Assembly: GCF_014653155.1 (NCBI RefSeq)
Contig: NZ_BNAF01000013.1
Location: forward strand, 62,001-126,000
Origin: Sphingobacterium griseoflavum
Lineage (GTDB): Bacteria; Bacteroidota; Bacteroidia; Sphingobacteriales; Sphingobacteriaceae
Reading direction: 5' to 3'
Length of the DNA: 64,000 nucleotides
The notes under the pieces: model-generated
Database searches by the model: none
What the model saw: only the letters and a program-made list of their open reading frames with translations
What the model was told of the DNA's origin: nothing
Part shown: positions 34,201 through 42,999 of the stretch, in pieces
Numbering within the stretch: the stretch's first letter is position 1
Layout of the letters: each line of letters starts with the position of its first letter
Made by a program: the position numbers and the translations under genes

Positions 34201-34666
34201 CGGCGATACACAACCGTTGTACAATGGTACGATGGGAAGTAATGTGCAGTATAAGGATTTCTCCGTGAATTTTGCATTCTCCTACCGCTGGGGCGGACAA
34301 ATGTATAATGCAACGGTACTGCGCTTAGTCGATAATGCCGATTTTAACTACAATGTCGATATCCGCGCACTGGAAGATAGATGGAGAAATCCCGGCGACC
34401 AAACGTTGTATAAGGACATTGCGGACCGGTCGGCAACAAGGCCTTCCACCAGATTCGTCCAAGACTGGAACGAGTTCGTTTTCTCGTCTGTGAGCCTTGC
34501 CTACGATTTTTCCCGTATGCCACTTGTCCAACGGAGTAAACTTAGAACCGCCATGTTTTCCGTGAACATGAATGATATAGGACGCCTGTCCTCCGTAAAA
34601 ACAGAGCGCGGCCTTGACTACCCCTATGCGCGGACCATGTCATTTACCTTATCCGCTACTTTTTAA
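31259..34666 (+). CDS. SusC/RagA-type TonB-dependent receptor with N-terminal STN signalling domain
   Basis: 1135 residues from ATG 31259; the TTG 30 bp upstream is less likely. After a signal peptide (about 25-50) comes an STN domain (VSVNFKNVSLTTFLRGIEAK, about 52-115) that would contact FecR. A carboxypeptidase-like regulatory domain (VSGRVLDPEGKAIGKATIWL) and the plug (LPDIQLRGQSGF, AAAKAMWGAKAGNGVVVV) follow, then a 22-strand barrel ending ARTMSFTLSATF. It imports a substrate captured with the SusD protein encoded 13 bp downstream. The substrate is not identified by neighbouring enzymes: no glycoside hydrolase is present. Confidence 0.93.
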   Translation: MNNILKQKRFEKTSACFQVVLYMKLTLILICAGMLSVSAGAFSQNKVSVNFKNVSLTTFLRGIEAKSAIRFVYSDEILEKPIRVTLQAENADVISVLEEALNGQGIAVSKVNESLYALRSESKSSPVQQEREVSGRVLDPEGKAIGKATIWLVGTKIGTSTNEGGYFRLAYNSDEVKEVEIRSVGFQPMKLPIGEGKLGDIKLVKEDNTLEEVVINTGMFERKAGTFTGSTVTFSQAQIKEVTNQNALAALAILDPSFQILENNELGSNPNALPDIQLRGQSGFSEDLRTSYSNAPNQPLFIIDGFESTIQRLFDLNINLISSITILKDAAAKAMWGAKAGNGVVVVETIKPLPGAVRIGYNASVNITAPDLSSYRLTNAMQKIEAEVLAGRYSSPYPTDQASLTEEYTQNLKAALAGVDTYWLSQPLQNGVGQRHTITADGGDDRVQYSVNLTYNNNKGVMKGSDRTTYAGQSVLLYRNGKISATNNLSIDRNFARNSPYGSFSDYARMNPYWRIYDENGALIPAYEISRDRFTNASSLLGNPLYNATLNTKDGSNYTTITENFQLDYRFSERFRLNARVGYNQQNLNNELFRSALHTDYLNISPSSASYLDRGIYRVSESFLKGVTSDVQAAYNKRFGLHQFYVNGVFTLNEQSQSTSGYTMVGFPNDKIDNISMGRRYEEGSKAVGTENTVRTAAITSALNYSYDNRYLLDASYRRNASSQFGRNSRWGNFWAVGAGWNVHQEQFAQHVTWIDLLRFTANTGVTGTPPGQNAYQSLATYRYNTDITYNGDMGLNLIALANPDLEWQKVLETNYRAEFGLFNRFNASFEYYIRDTKNLLLSLETAPSLGFDNYAENIGEVRNKGFQAMVNYRLIRNVEKRFNVSVFGNVAHNTNKISKISTSLEALNRLKDELYSETQSGSAAFEARQDITRRYQVGQSMNAIWAVRSLGIDPSNGKEIFLKQDGTITYEWSALDQVVSGDTQPLYNGTMGSNVQYKDFSVNFAFSYRWGGQMYNATVLRLVDNADFNYNVDIRALEDRWRNPGDQTLYKDIADRSATRPSTRFVQDWNEFVFSSVSLAYDFSRMPLVQRSKLRTAMFSVNMNDIGRLSSVKTERGLDYPYARTMSFTLSATF

Positions 34667-34679
34667 TGTTGGAATTTAG

Positions 34680-36119
34680 ATGAAAATAAACATGAAAAAT
34701 ATACATAATACCAAGATAAGTGCAGGAATTCTCCTTGTATTGGTTTCGATCCTGTCTTCCTGCGAAAAGTGGCTGGATATCAAACCGCAGACGGAGATTG
34801 AATCCGATGTTGTTTTTGAAAGTGAAGCCGGTTTTCAAGATGCGCTTACCGGAGTTTATATATCCTTACAGGACTCGATCCTTTATGGACAGGAGTTGAC
34901 ATATGGCTTGGTTGACGTACTATCTGGCCAATATAAGCCTTTCACGCAGTCGCAGAATTATTACGGCGCTTCAACATATAATTATTCGGAAGAGCAGTTT
35001 ATCAATACATCGGCGCAAATATTTTCCAAGATGTATAACGCGATAGCCAATCTCAACAACTTGATCGGGAACATCAACCAACGGGGCCAGTCTTTGTTTT
35101 CGGGCAGCAACTACCATGTCATCCGCGGCGAAGCTTATGGTTTGCGTGCTATGGTGCATTTTGATCTGGCTCGCCTTTATGCATCGTCTATGTTGGCTGA
35201 GGGCGCCACGAAGCGCGCTATTCCCTACATGGATACGACGGGTATCGTGGTGAAACCACGCTTGACAACGACCCAGCTTCTTGCGCATGTTATCGAAGAT
35301 CTGCTGGTCGCTGAAAACGAACTGTTGCAGGGCGATCCCATTGTTCCTGGAAACGAGGGATACGCAACAACATATTTGCGTTCGCGCAACTATAAATTTA
35401 ATTATTTTGCCGTGAAAGCTTTGCAGGCGCGTGTCTACCTTTATGCCGGTGATAAGGAGAAAGCGCTGTTAGCGGCACGCAGTGTTATAGAGAGTGGCCT
35501 CTTTCCTTGGACCTCTGCCGGAGAAATCGCTACCGCGACCGAAACATCCCGCAACAAGATCTTTACGCAAGAGCTGATCTTCGAGTTGGCTGCAACACGT
35601 TTAGGTCTCCGAGCCAATACGAGGTTCGATCCCGACAGTCCTGGTAGTCTTTTAGAGTTTTCCAGCGAGTTTACAAATCTTTTCAATGTTGATCTGGATT
35701 ATCGGGCCCGGTATGTGGCACAAAACATATTGGGGACAGCAAGGTATTACTCCATAAAATTGACACAGCCTGAGGGGGCATTTGGCGGTTTTACGAACCG
35801 AATGCCTATACTGCGCAAGTCAGAGATGTATTATATCGCTGCCGAATGCTTGGCAGAAACGCAACCATCGGCAGCGGTGGATTACCTGAATGAAGTACGT
35901 GCCAATCGGAATATTGAAGCGCTCAGTTCAACACTCACCGCGGCGCAGATTCAAAACGAACTCGCCTTGGAATACCGCAGAGAATTTTTTAGCGAAGGAC
36001 AGGTGTTTTACTTTTTTAAGCGGAAAAACATCACGGCGATACCGGGGTTGGCAATTCCCATGAGTGAAAGTACATACGTGCTACCCCTTCCGGACAATGA
36101 ACTAATTTATGGACAATAA
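34680..36119 (+). CDS. SusD/RagB family nutrient-binding outer-membrane lipoprotein
   Basis: 479 residues. Lipoprotein signal ending VSILSSC, followed by EKWLDIKPQTEIESDVVF, the standard SusD opening. TPR-like helices include RGEAYGLRAMVHFDLARLYA and YFAVKALQARVYLYAGDKEKAL. The C-terminal SusD_RagB part contains PILRKSEMYYIAAECLAE and LALEYRREFFSEGQVFYFFKR. It forms the lid of the SusC channel. An internal ATG four codons in (34692) is an equally good start. Next gene 10 bp away. Confidence 0.93.
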   Translation: MKINMKNIHNTKISAGILLVLVSILSSCEKWLDIKPQTEIESDVVFESEAGFQDALTGVYISLQDSILYGQELTYGLVDVLSGQYKPFTQSQNYYGASTYNYSEEQFINTSAQIFSKMYNAIANLNNLIGNINQRGQSLFSGSNYHVIRGEAYGLRAMVHFDLARLYASSMLAEGATKRAIPYMDTTGIVVKPRLTTTQLLAHVIEDLLVAENELLQGDPIVPGNEGYATTYLRSRNYKFNYFAVKALQARVYLYAGDKEKALLAARSVIESGLFPWTSAGEIATATETSRNKIFTQELIFELAATRLGLRANTRFDPDSPGSLLEFSSEFTNLFNVDLDYRARYVAQNILGTARYYSIKLTQPEGAFGGFTNRMPILRKSEMYYIAAECLAETQPSAAVDYLNEVRANRNIEALSSTLTAAQIQNELALEYRREFFSEGQVFYFFKRKNITAIPGLAIPMSESTYVLPLPDNELIYGQ

Positions 36120-36129
36120 TTGGCATGCC

Positions 36130-36906
36130 ATGAACTTCTTTAATTATACAAATACAACCATTTTTGCGATTGCGGCGATCGTTTTACTTTTGCTCTCCAG
36201 CTGTGAAAAGCCACTTGACGCAGCCTACGAGCAGGACGCACGTATATATTTTTTCGAACGCCAAAATGATCCTCAACAAACGCGGATCACCAATCGGTCG
36301 TTCTCGTTTCTTTTAGAACCATCCACCGTTACCCGAGATACGGTATTTATCAAAGTGAAAACCATGGGCAACCCTGCTGCGCATGACCGATTTACATTGG
36401 GACAAGCTATTGCAGAAGGTACAAATGCCGTTGAAGGCGTTGATTACGACTTTATCCCGGGCTTAATCCCTGCCGGCGAGGTCGTAGGCAATCTGCCTAT
36501 CATTCTGTATCGTACGGAGCGAAGTAAAACTACGGACATGTTGCTGAACCTTACCATTGCCGAAACGCCAGATTTCAAGGTTGGCGTGATTGAGGATGAT
36601 CGATTTACGTTTACTTGGTCAGATAAAATTAGTAAACCCGGAAATTGGGATACGCCCAATTTTGGTATTGTGTACATTTTTGGTGCGTATAGCGAAGCAA
36701 AATACCGCTTTATAATCGATGTGCTGGGGATAGCCGATTTTAATCTGCAAACCTGCGCCCGTTGTCCATTAGTGCCCGGTGAATACACCTATGCGGCCAT
36801 GCTGGATTTTAAGGCGCAGCTTACCGAAGCCCTCCAAGCCTATAATCGAGCAAATCCGGGCAACCCCATCATCGATGAAATAACGGGGATGCCTATTTCC
36901 TTTTAA
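36130..36906 (+). CDS. DUF4843 family lipoprotein
   Basis: 258 residues from ATG 36130. An ATG at 36109 overlapping the SusD stop is possible but adds acidic residues before the signal peptide. The lipoprotein signal is IAAIVLLLLSSC. The segment ARIYFFERQNDPQQ, then FSFLLEPSTVTRDTVFIKV, matches DUF4843 as I recall it, a family of surface lipoproteins encoded behind SusC/SusD and before a PKD-like lipoprotein. GVDYDFIPG is a Calx-beta-like feature. It probably extends the surface-exposed receptor complex. No catalytic motif is seen. Confidence 0.8.
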   Translation: MNFFNYTNTTIFAIAAIVLLLLSSCEKPLDAAYEQDARIYFFERQNDPQQTRITNRSFSFLLEPSTVTRDTVFIKVKTMGNPAAHDRFTLGQAIAEGTNAVEGVDYDFIPGLIPAGEVVGNLPIILYRTERSKTTDMLLNLTIAETPDFKVGVIEDDRFTFTWSDKISKPGNWDTPNFGIVYIFGAYSEAKYRFIIDVLGIADFNLQTCARCPLVPGEYTYAAMLDFKAQLTEALQAYNRANPGNPIIDEITGMPISF

Positions 36907-36931
36907 AAAAATGAAAAACTTGAAGTAAATC

Positions 36932-38425
36932 ATGACAATGAAAGTTTATAAAATAAGCTATATACTATTGCTATTCTGCTTCATCTATGGATGTAAAAAA
37001 GATCTCGGCAATTACGACTACCGTACCGTAGAGCAAACAACGATTGATACGACAGGTATAGGTGGTGCAAAATCAGTGCTACGGTACTCGAATATGCAGT
37101 TACAACCTAAAGTTAATATCCCGGCAGGCCATCAAGTTGCATATGAATGGCTGTTCTACAGCAGGAATATCGTGTCTGGTGTTGTGCCAACAGTCAGGGT
37201 GCTGTCTACCACGTTGAACCTAGATGCGGTGATTGGCGAAGCAGTTGGCAACTACTACTTGGAGCTTGTCGTCACCGATATGACAACAAAGCTCAAAACC
37301 AATGTGCTTTTTGATGTAGCCGTGTCTGCCAACATGGAGTACGGTATGTTGGCACTTTATGAGAACGCCAACGGAGGTGATATCGATTTGTTGAAATCGC
37401 CACTGCAGTCCAGTACAAATGCATCCGCTACGCATTTGAAACAGCTGTTTAGTGCCTCTTACGGTCAAGCATTAACCGGCAAGCCAAAATTTATCTGGGC
37501 TTCCAGATTTTCTGCTGTAAATTGGATCACGGTTGGTACAGAAAATCATATATACCGCTTCAGTGGAACAGATTTCTCCTTTATCAGGGAACAACTGGAT
37601 ATGTTTAGAAGAAACAGCACGCAGATAGCTCCGCAGGCTTACGTTTACTCGATTGGTTATTACGAAGTACTCATCAACAACGGTCGCTTTCACGTGAATA
37701 ACAGTACGGCCGAACTGGATGCAAAGTTTGGAGGGCCAGGTACGGGTAATTATAGTCTCGCACCATTTCTCTCCGAGAATACCACATCGACGTATGCAGG
37801 TGTTGGCTACGACGAAATTGGATCTAGATTCGTTCGTTTCGTACCGGCAAGCTTAGCTGTCATTGACTTTCAGGCGCCGGCCGATAACGAACAGCCATTT
37901 GACCTACGAAATATTGGCAAGGACATGTTGTTTATGACCGGCGGAGCCGGAGGCAACACCTACAGCTTTTTTAAAGATAAAGCAGGCTCCGGCAGGTGGT
38001 TGTATGTAACCAACTTTAACAATACCTTCGATAATGGGCGGTTGGCTGTAAACCGTTTCGACATGACCAGCCTCCCGGAAATCGAGCAAGCCCAATTTTA
38101 CCAGGCAAGTGGATTAGCATCGTATGCCTACTATGCTACAAAGACAAAAATCTATAATTATACCTACAATAATGGGGCTGCAAATATAGCTTTTAGCGTT
38201 CCTGCAGGAGAAGAGATAACAGCTATGAAATATTATCGGCCACGTCCAAGGACAGGTTTATTGGATCGTGAAGAGCGAATCCTCTATGTTGCGACTTATA
38301 ACGGAACAAATGGAAAAGTTTATGAGCTTTCCATCAATGAGACTTCCGGAATCATCAACAGCACCCCAGCCAATGTATTTGAAATCGATGGTAAAGTAAT
38401 TGATCTAGCCACTAAAGTTTTATAA
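36932..38425 (+). CDS. PKD-like family lipoprotein
   Basis: 497 residues with a lipoprotein signal (YILLLFCFIYGC, Cys near 21). The first 150 residues contain one or two PKD/Ig-like repeats (VAYEWLFYSRNIVSG, NYYLELVVTDMTTKL). The rest resembles a propeller-type domain with recurrent short strands (MEYGMLALYENANGGDIDLL, ending in EIDGKVIDLATKVL). This composition matches the PKD-like lipoprotein family that accompanies DUF4843 and SusCD. Likely a surface substrate-binding protein. Operon spacing: 25 bp before, 14 bp after. Confidence 0.8.
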   Translation: MTMKVYKISYILLLFCFIYGCKKDLGNYDYRTVEQTTIDTTGIGGAKSVLRYSNMQLQPKVNIPAGHQVAYEWLFYSRNIVSGVVPTVRVLSTTLNLDAVIGEAVGNYYLELVVTDMTTKLKTNVLFDVAVSANMEYGMLALYENANGGDIDLLKSPLQSSTNASATHLKQLFSASYGQALTGKPKFIWASRFSAVNWITVGTENHIYRFSGTDFSFIREQLDMFRRNSTQIAPQAYVYSIGYYEVLINNGRFHVNNSTAELDAKFGGPGTGNYSLAPFLSENTTSTYAGVGYDEIGSRFVRFVPASLAVIDFQAPADNEQPFDLRNIGKDMLFMTGGAGGNTYSFFKDKAGSGRWLYVTNFNNTFDNGRLAVNRFDMTSLPEIEQAQFYQASGLASYAYYATKTKIYNYTYNNGAANIAFSVPAGEEITAMKYYRPRPRTGLLDREERILYVATYNGTNGKVYELSINETSGIINSTPANVFEIDGKVIDLATKVL

Positions 38426-38439
38426 AAAAAAGAATACCT

Positions 38440-40392
38440 ATGCGTATAACATATATGTCATTCATGGTAGCCCTAGGGCTACTATGTTTGCAACCGACCG
38501 CAGTCGATGCACAAAGCAAAATCTTCAGCGTAACCCCTGAAATTCCCAAACCGCAAGATACGGTTACCCTACACTATGACGCGCGCAAAACCAACTTAAG
38601 GGATGCAAAAAGCATACGGGCAGAACTCGTGCTCTTTGCGGATTTTACCTGGAATCGAACCACAATCAAATTTACGAAAGATGATTCGGTTTGGTCGGCA
38701 AAATATGTGCTACCTCCCAATCTGGGTTTGATGACCGCCGTATTTGAGTCGGACAAGGAAAAAGATAATGGCGGAGCAGATACATACGCTTATATTTTTG
38801 CCGATCCCGCAGGTGGACAGATGTCGGGCGCGAAGCTAGCATGGGGCGCCATCAGAGCGCCACATCTCGTTGATGGCGTGCCAAACGTGGTCGATTCGAC
38901 CGCCTTTAAAGACGCGGAAATTCTCTTGATGTGGGTAAAGTATGAATTGCGCGACCATCCTGAAAACCGCTTTAAAGTGCTGCCTACGGCTGCCGCTGCA
39001 CTAAAAGCGTTGAACACCGAGAAATCGCTCGCAAACCTGCAGAAGGAACTGAACACCTTGCAGGAAATGCCTGATCTAAAAGAGCAGGATTGGCTCATCA
39101 TACTACACGTATACCAAGACATATTGCGAGATCGTGGTAAAGCGGAAGATATCCAACAGAAAATTCTGCGGCTATTTCCAGCGGGACAATTTGCCGCAGA
39201 TCAACAACGACTTGCTGATTTCAATCGCATACAGGCAGCAAAAACGGATGCGGATCGATTGGCTGCAGCAACAAACTTTATCGATAAGCATCCTTATAAA
39301 GAAGCAGATCTACCTTTTAATAATCGCAATCGCATTAATTACACGAACGCCTATTGGATAATTTCTGTATACAGCAGTTTGAACAAGGATTTGAAAACGT
39401 ATACCAAGTATATTGGTGCTGCCGAGCCTTATGAAGCTTTTGGACAAATCGTGTATCGATCTATCTCTGTACCCTACATCTCCCAAAACACCGTAACCGC
39501 AGAAGAAATACTACCCTATGCAAAAGTCGTCATGGACAGAGTAAATTTTTTTAAAAATAAGTATGACGACGATCAATACGCTTCTATTTATTACTCAAAT
39601 GCGGCACTATTTGCGAAGATTCTGTTAGAAAATAAACTGTATGACGAAGCGTTTGAATACGCGTCGGCTGCGCAAAGCACGACGAATTATAAAAGTGCCG
39701 ATTTGAACGATACCTACGTTAAGGTACTTGAAGGTTTGTCTGAAGATACGCAAGTTCAACTAGCCATCGAGAAAAGCTACGCTGTTAACCAAAGCTCTAC
39801 GCATATCCTAGAGCTGCTCAAGCAGCATTATGTAGCCAAGGCCGGCACAGAAAAAGGCTATGACGACTACCTCGCGTCATTGCGCGATGCTGATAAGGAA
39901 TCCGAATTAAAGGACAAGGTGAAGAGACTGATTGTCCGCAAGGATTTTCCCGATTTCACACTGAAGGATCAGTATGGCAACGTGGTAAAGCTTTCCGCCC
40001 TAAAGGGAAAGACGGTAGTGCTGGATTTTTGGGCCTCGTGGTGCGCACCTTGTAAAGCTGCTTTCCCGGGTATGAAAATAGCCGTACAGCACTTTAAAGA
40101 AGATCCGAATGTCGTCTTCTATTTCATCGATACGCAAGAGCGCAAAGCGGATATGAAAGCGTACGTCAGCAAGTACATGCAAGAAAATGACTATCCCTTT
40201 ACGGTGCTGCTGGATGGCGATAGCAAAATTTCCAAAGCTTCGGGCGTTTCAGCCATTCCACATAAGATCGTCATCGGTCCGGACGGCAAGCTTCGCTTTT
40301 CTGAGGTTGGTTATATGGGCAGTACCTCCGAACTGGCAGACGAGATTATTGAAATGGTTAGATTGATCAAGGAGGAGCAGAACAATGGTTAG
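38440..40392 (+). CDS. TlpA/thioredoxin-like periplasmic protein with large N-terminal domain
   Basis: 650 residues. A signal peptide (about 1-25) is followed by a beta-sandwich N-terminal domain (FSVTPEIPKPQDTVTLHYD), a long helical middle of TPR-like character, and a C-terminal TlpA domain from about 505. The redox motif is FWASWCAPCKAAFPG (WCAPC near 533-537), with VSAIPHKIVI giving the cis-proline. It probably reduces or isomerises disulfides in the periplasm, possibly in the imported substrate or in the hydrolases encoded next. It overlaps the alpha/beta hydrolase start by 8 bp. Confidence 0.85.
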   Translation: MRITYMSFMVALGLLCLQPTAVDAQSKIFSVTPEIPKPQDTVTLHYDARKTNLRDAKSIRAELVLFADFTWNRTTIKFTKDDSVWSAKYVLPPNLGLMTAVFESDKEKDNGGADTYAYIFADPAGGQMSGAKLAWGAIRAPHLVDGVPNVVDSTAFKDAEILLMWVKYELRDHPENRFKVLPTAAAALKALNTEKSLANLQKELNTLQEMPDLKEQDWLIILHVYQDILRDRGKAEDIQQKILRLFPAGQFAADQQRLADFNRIQAAKTDADRLAAATNFIDKHPYKEADLPFNNRNRINYTNAYWIISVYSSLNKDLKTYTKYIGAAEPYEAFGQIVYRSISVPYISQNTVTAEEILPYAKVVMDRVNFFKNKYDDDQYASIYYSNAALFAKILLENKLYDEAFEYASAAQSTTNYKSADLNDTYVKVLEGLSEDTQVQLAIEKSYAVNQSSTHILELLKQHYVAKAGTEKGYDDYLASLRDADKESELKDKVKRLIVRKDFPDFTLKDQYGNVVKLSALKGKTVVLDFWASWCAPCKAAFPGMKIAVQHFKEDPNVVFYFIDTQERKADMKAYVSKYMQENDYPFTVLLDGDSKISKASGVSAIPHKIVIGPDGKLRFSEVGYMGSTSELADEIIEMVRLIKEEQNNG

Positions 40393-41467
40393 TAGCTTGC
40401 TAAAGCTGTTGTGCATCGCTTGTTTGATCACAGCTGCCCACTCTTCCGCAGCACAGGTTTTGAAAACAGAAGATGTGATCTTCAAGGCGCAGAAAGATAC
40501 CATTACTTTTGGCGCGACAATAACTTCCCCGCAAAAAAAAGGTCGTTACCCCGCAGTAGTGATCGTATCGGGCACCGGCCCACAAGATCGTAATGGTACG
40601 ATGGCCGGTCACCCGTTCTTCGAACAGATCGCAGCGTATGTAAGCGAAAGCGGATATGTGGTGTTGCGGATGGATGATCGCGGTGTAGGCCAGACGACGG
40701 GCGTTTATAGCCAGGCAACGACCAGAAACTTTGCTATGGATGCACTGGAAGCCGTACAGTTCTTAAAATCGTACCCCGCTGTTGATACGACACAAATTGG
40801 TCTTCTTGGACACAGTGAAGGTGGAGCCGCCATTGCTATTGCAGCGGCGCAATGTGCAGATGTCAAATTTTTGGTTAGCCTAGCGGGCTTAGCTACCAAT
40901 GGATTGGAATCGTTGTTTGTGCAAAACGAAAGTTTGGTCAATTCATCTAAATTATCCGCTATCGATAAAAAAAGGTCCAATGAAATCAACCGGTTGATGT
41001 TCTCCGTCGCTTACCAGTATGCCCATTCAGATTCTTTGAAGTCTATGTTGGAAACGACCTACAATGATTGGAAGCTTAAAGATGATGTCTATTTCCAGTC
41101 GCTGGGCATCGATCGTGATATGTTTCGCTTTCCGTTGTATTCCTATGTCAACCACGCGACAGGCCCTTGGTATCGATATTTTGTCCGGTACAATGCGGAA
41201 ATGGTCTTAGGCCAGATTGACGTCCCCGTCCTTGCGATCAACGGCGATAGAGACACTTTTGTCCTACCTGAAAATCTCAACAATTGGCAACAGTACACGA
41301 TGGCGGGACGACACCAAAAGGTAACCACGTATTTGCTGGAGAGCACGAACCACTTGCTGCAACATTGTGAGACCTGCCAACCGAGCGAATATGCTAGCTT
41401 GGGAGCTATTCCCTCATCGACGTTAGCGAAAATAGTTGATTGGATAAGGACAGTAACAAAATCCTAA
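40385..41467 (+). CDS. Secreted alpha/beta hydrolase (serine esterase/peptidase type)
   Basis: 360 residues with a signal peptide (LLKLLCIACLITAAHSSAAQ). The oxyanion region VIVSGTGPQDRNG, the strand VLRMDDRGVGQTTG and the nucleophile elbow LLGHSEGGAA (Ser144) are intact. The likely Asp lies in AINGDRDTFV and the His in STNHLLQH. Close to the BAAT/acyl-ester and S15-like dienelactone hydrolases of Bacteroidota. It overlaps the TlpA gene and shares one base with the next gene, so it belongs to the SusCD operon. It could deacylate or cleave the imported substrate. Confidence 0.82.
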   Translation: MVSSLLKLLCIACLITAAHSSAAQVLKTEDVIFKAQKDTITFGATITSPQKKGRYPAVVIVSGTGPQDRNGTMAGHPFFEQIAAYVSESGYVVLRMDDRGVGQTTGVYSQATTRNFAMDALEAVQFLKSYPAVDTTQIGLLGHSEGGAAIAIAAAQCADVKFLVSLAGLATNGLESLFVQNESLVNSSKLSAIDKKRSNEINRLMFSVAYQYAHSDSLKSMLETTYNDWKLKDDVYFQSLGIDRDMFRFPLYSYVNHATGPWYRYFVRYNAEMVLGQIDVPVLAINGDRDTFVLPENLNNWQQYTMAGRHQKVTTYLLESTNHLLQHCETCQPSEYASLGAIPSSTLAKIVDWIRTVTKS

Positions 41468-42738
41468 TGGCGAAAAACTTTATATTAATCGTAGCGGCTA
41501 GCTTATGCCTGACGCTTTCGTCCGGACAGGTGAAACCCGATGATGCAAAAATTGATTATATTATCCAGTTGATCAACAAAAAGGAGAGCAGGCTCCTTTT
41601 GGCGGAGATGGCGGACTCCTGCCGCATTGGTAACCTCCCGCCGTTGGACAATGCAGGTGTATTGCCCCAGATACTTGCAAATTTTAGTCCGATAGTTGAT
41701 TACCGTATTGCCGATCGTGAACGGCAAGCAAATGGTGATCTCCGGATTCACGTAGCGTCTACCTACGCTTCGGGCCGAAAGGGCAATCCCACACTCACGT
41801 TCAACGATGATCTAAAGCTTGTCAATTTAGGTATCGTACACCGCAGGGAGGTGGCAGAGCCCGAACAAGCGTTAAAAAAGGCCCTTGTTCAGGCTACCCG
41901 CCCGGATACGGTAAGAATACCGTTTAAGTTAAAAGACAACCTGATCTATGTGCCTGCGGTGCTGAATGGTAAAGATGGGTTTTTTATGTTTGATAACGGT
42001 GCGCCTGTTTTGATCCTTCAGGGTAAATACGTTCCTACGCAGAACATCAATAGCAATATAGCCGTTGATTTCACAGGTGTGGGCGGAGCAATGCAGGATA
42101 TTAAATGGTCCACTGGCAATAGCCTATCGCTGGGAGGCATGCAGCTGGATGGTTTTGATGCTCCCGTATCTACATCGGGCGATATGGATGTTGGCAATGT
42201 AGCTATATTCGGACTGATGGGAGCGGGTATATACGACGATTACCAAATAACTTTTGATTACAAAAACCAAGAACTTTTTCTGGAAAAGGTGGGTGAGGAG
42301 GGCGATTTGACAGGCTTTTCTTTTAACCACGGCGCTCCGAAAGGCAAAGCCGCACTGACCCTCAAACGGCATATACCTATTGTGGATCTTGAAATCGCCG
42401 GAAAAGTTGTTCCGCTAGGAATCGATTGCGGAGCAAATGCTAACCTTTTGAAGACGGAGATGGCCAACCAAATACAATCCGCCATTGCCTATCTAAACGA
42501 ACAGGTATCCATTGCAGGTGCTGGTGCTTTGCCGCAAAGTAGCCAAACAGCGAACCTGAAGCAAGCAAAGGTTGCTGGCCTGCTCTTACAAGATATGTAC
42601 ACGGTGTTCACTGACCAGGCTATCGGGGCTGGTGCCGGGGAGCATGCGCTACCTATAGAAGGATTGCTTGGTGCACCCTTTCTAAACCAGTATAAGGTGA
42701 CTTTGAATTACAATAAGGGAGAAATAGTGTTCTATTAA
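41467..42738 (+). CDS. Periplasmic retropepsin-like (pepsin-fold) protein with altered D-x-G motifs
   Basis: 423 residues from ATG 41467, which shares its A with the preceding stop (TAATG). A signal peptide is followed by about 140 residues of unknown fold. Then come two aspartic-protease half-domains: KDGFFMFDNGAPVLIL (Asp176) and VPLGIDCGANANLL (Asp320). Retropepsin-like proteins normally have D-T/S-G; here the middle residue is Asn and Cys. FGLMGAGIYDDYQITFDYKN and GLLGAPFLNQYKVTLNYNKG are the usual strand pairs after each motif. The fold seems sure, activity does not. Last gene of the SusCD operon. Confidence 0.75.
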   Translation: MAKNFILIVAASLCLTLSSGQVKPDDAKIDYIIQLINKKESRLLLAEMADSCRIGNLPPLDNAGVLPQILANFSPIVDYRIADRERQANGDLRIHVASTYASGRKGNPTLTFNDDLKLVNLGIVHRREVAEPEQALKKALVQATRPDTVRIPFKLKDNLIYVPAVLNGKDGFFMFDNGAPVLILQGKYVPTQNINSNIAVDFTGVGGAMQDIKWSTGNSLSLGGMQLDGFDAPVSTSGDMDVGNVAIFGLMGAGIYDDYQITFDYKNQELFLEKVGEEGDLTGFSFNHGAPKGKAALTLKRHIPIVDLEIAGKVVPLGIDCGANANLLKTEMANQIQSAIAYLNEQVSIAGAGALPQSSQTANLKQAKVAGLLLQDMYTVFTDQAIGAGAGEHALPIEGLLGAPFLNQYKVTLNYNKGEIVFY

Positions 42739-42771
42739 GCCCACAACCAACATCATTTTCTAAAGTTTCTA

Positions 42772-42821
42772 GCCGTCGTTTGAGGCGTGTTGCCCTACCT
42801 GCGCCGCCTCAAAATGACGGC
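42772..42821 (+). terminator. Long hairpin after the retropepsin-like gene
   Basis: 42772-42787 pairs with 42805-42821 (GCCGTC..GAGGCG with CGCCTC..GACGGC) with one mismatch and one bulge. There is no T-run on either side, so it may mark the operon end by stabilising the 3' end rather than by intrinsic termination. Confidence 0.45.
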
Positions 42822-42999
42822 CTATCCTGGGTATTGCCGCCTATTTAAGTGCATGAAAAGCAGCTCTGTGCTTGTTACATAGCCGCGAACTATCCTATAT
42901 AGTAAAAATATGACTATCTTGCTGCCGCTATTAACTTGAACCGTACGCTATTCTTTCTTTTTATATTGGGAGGGATCGGGACGTGTAAACGCTAAAAAA

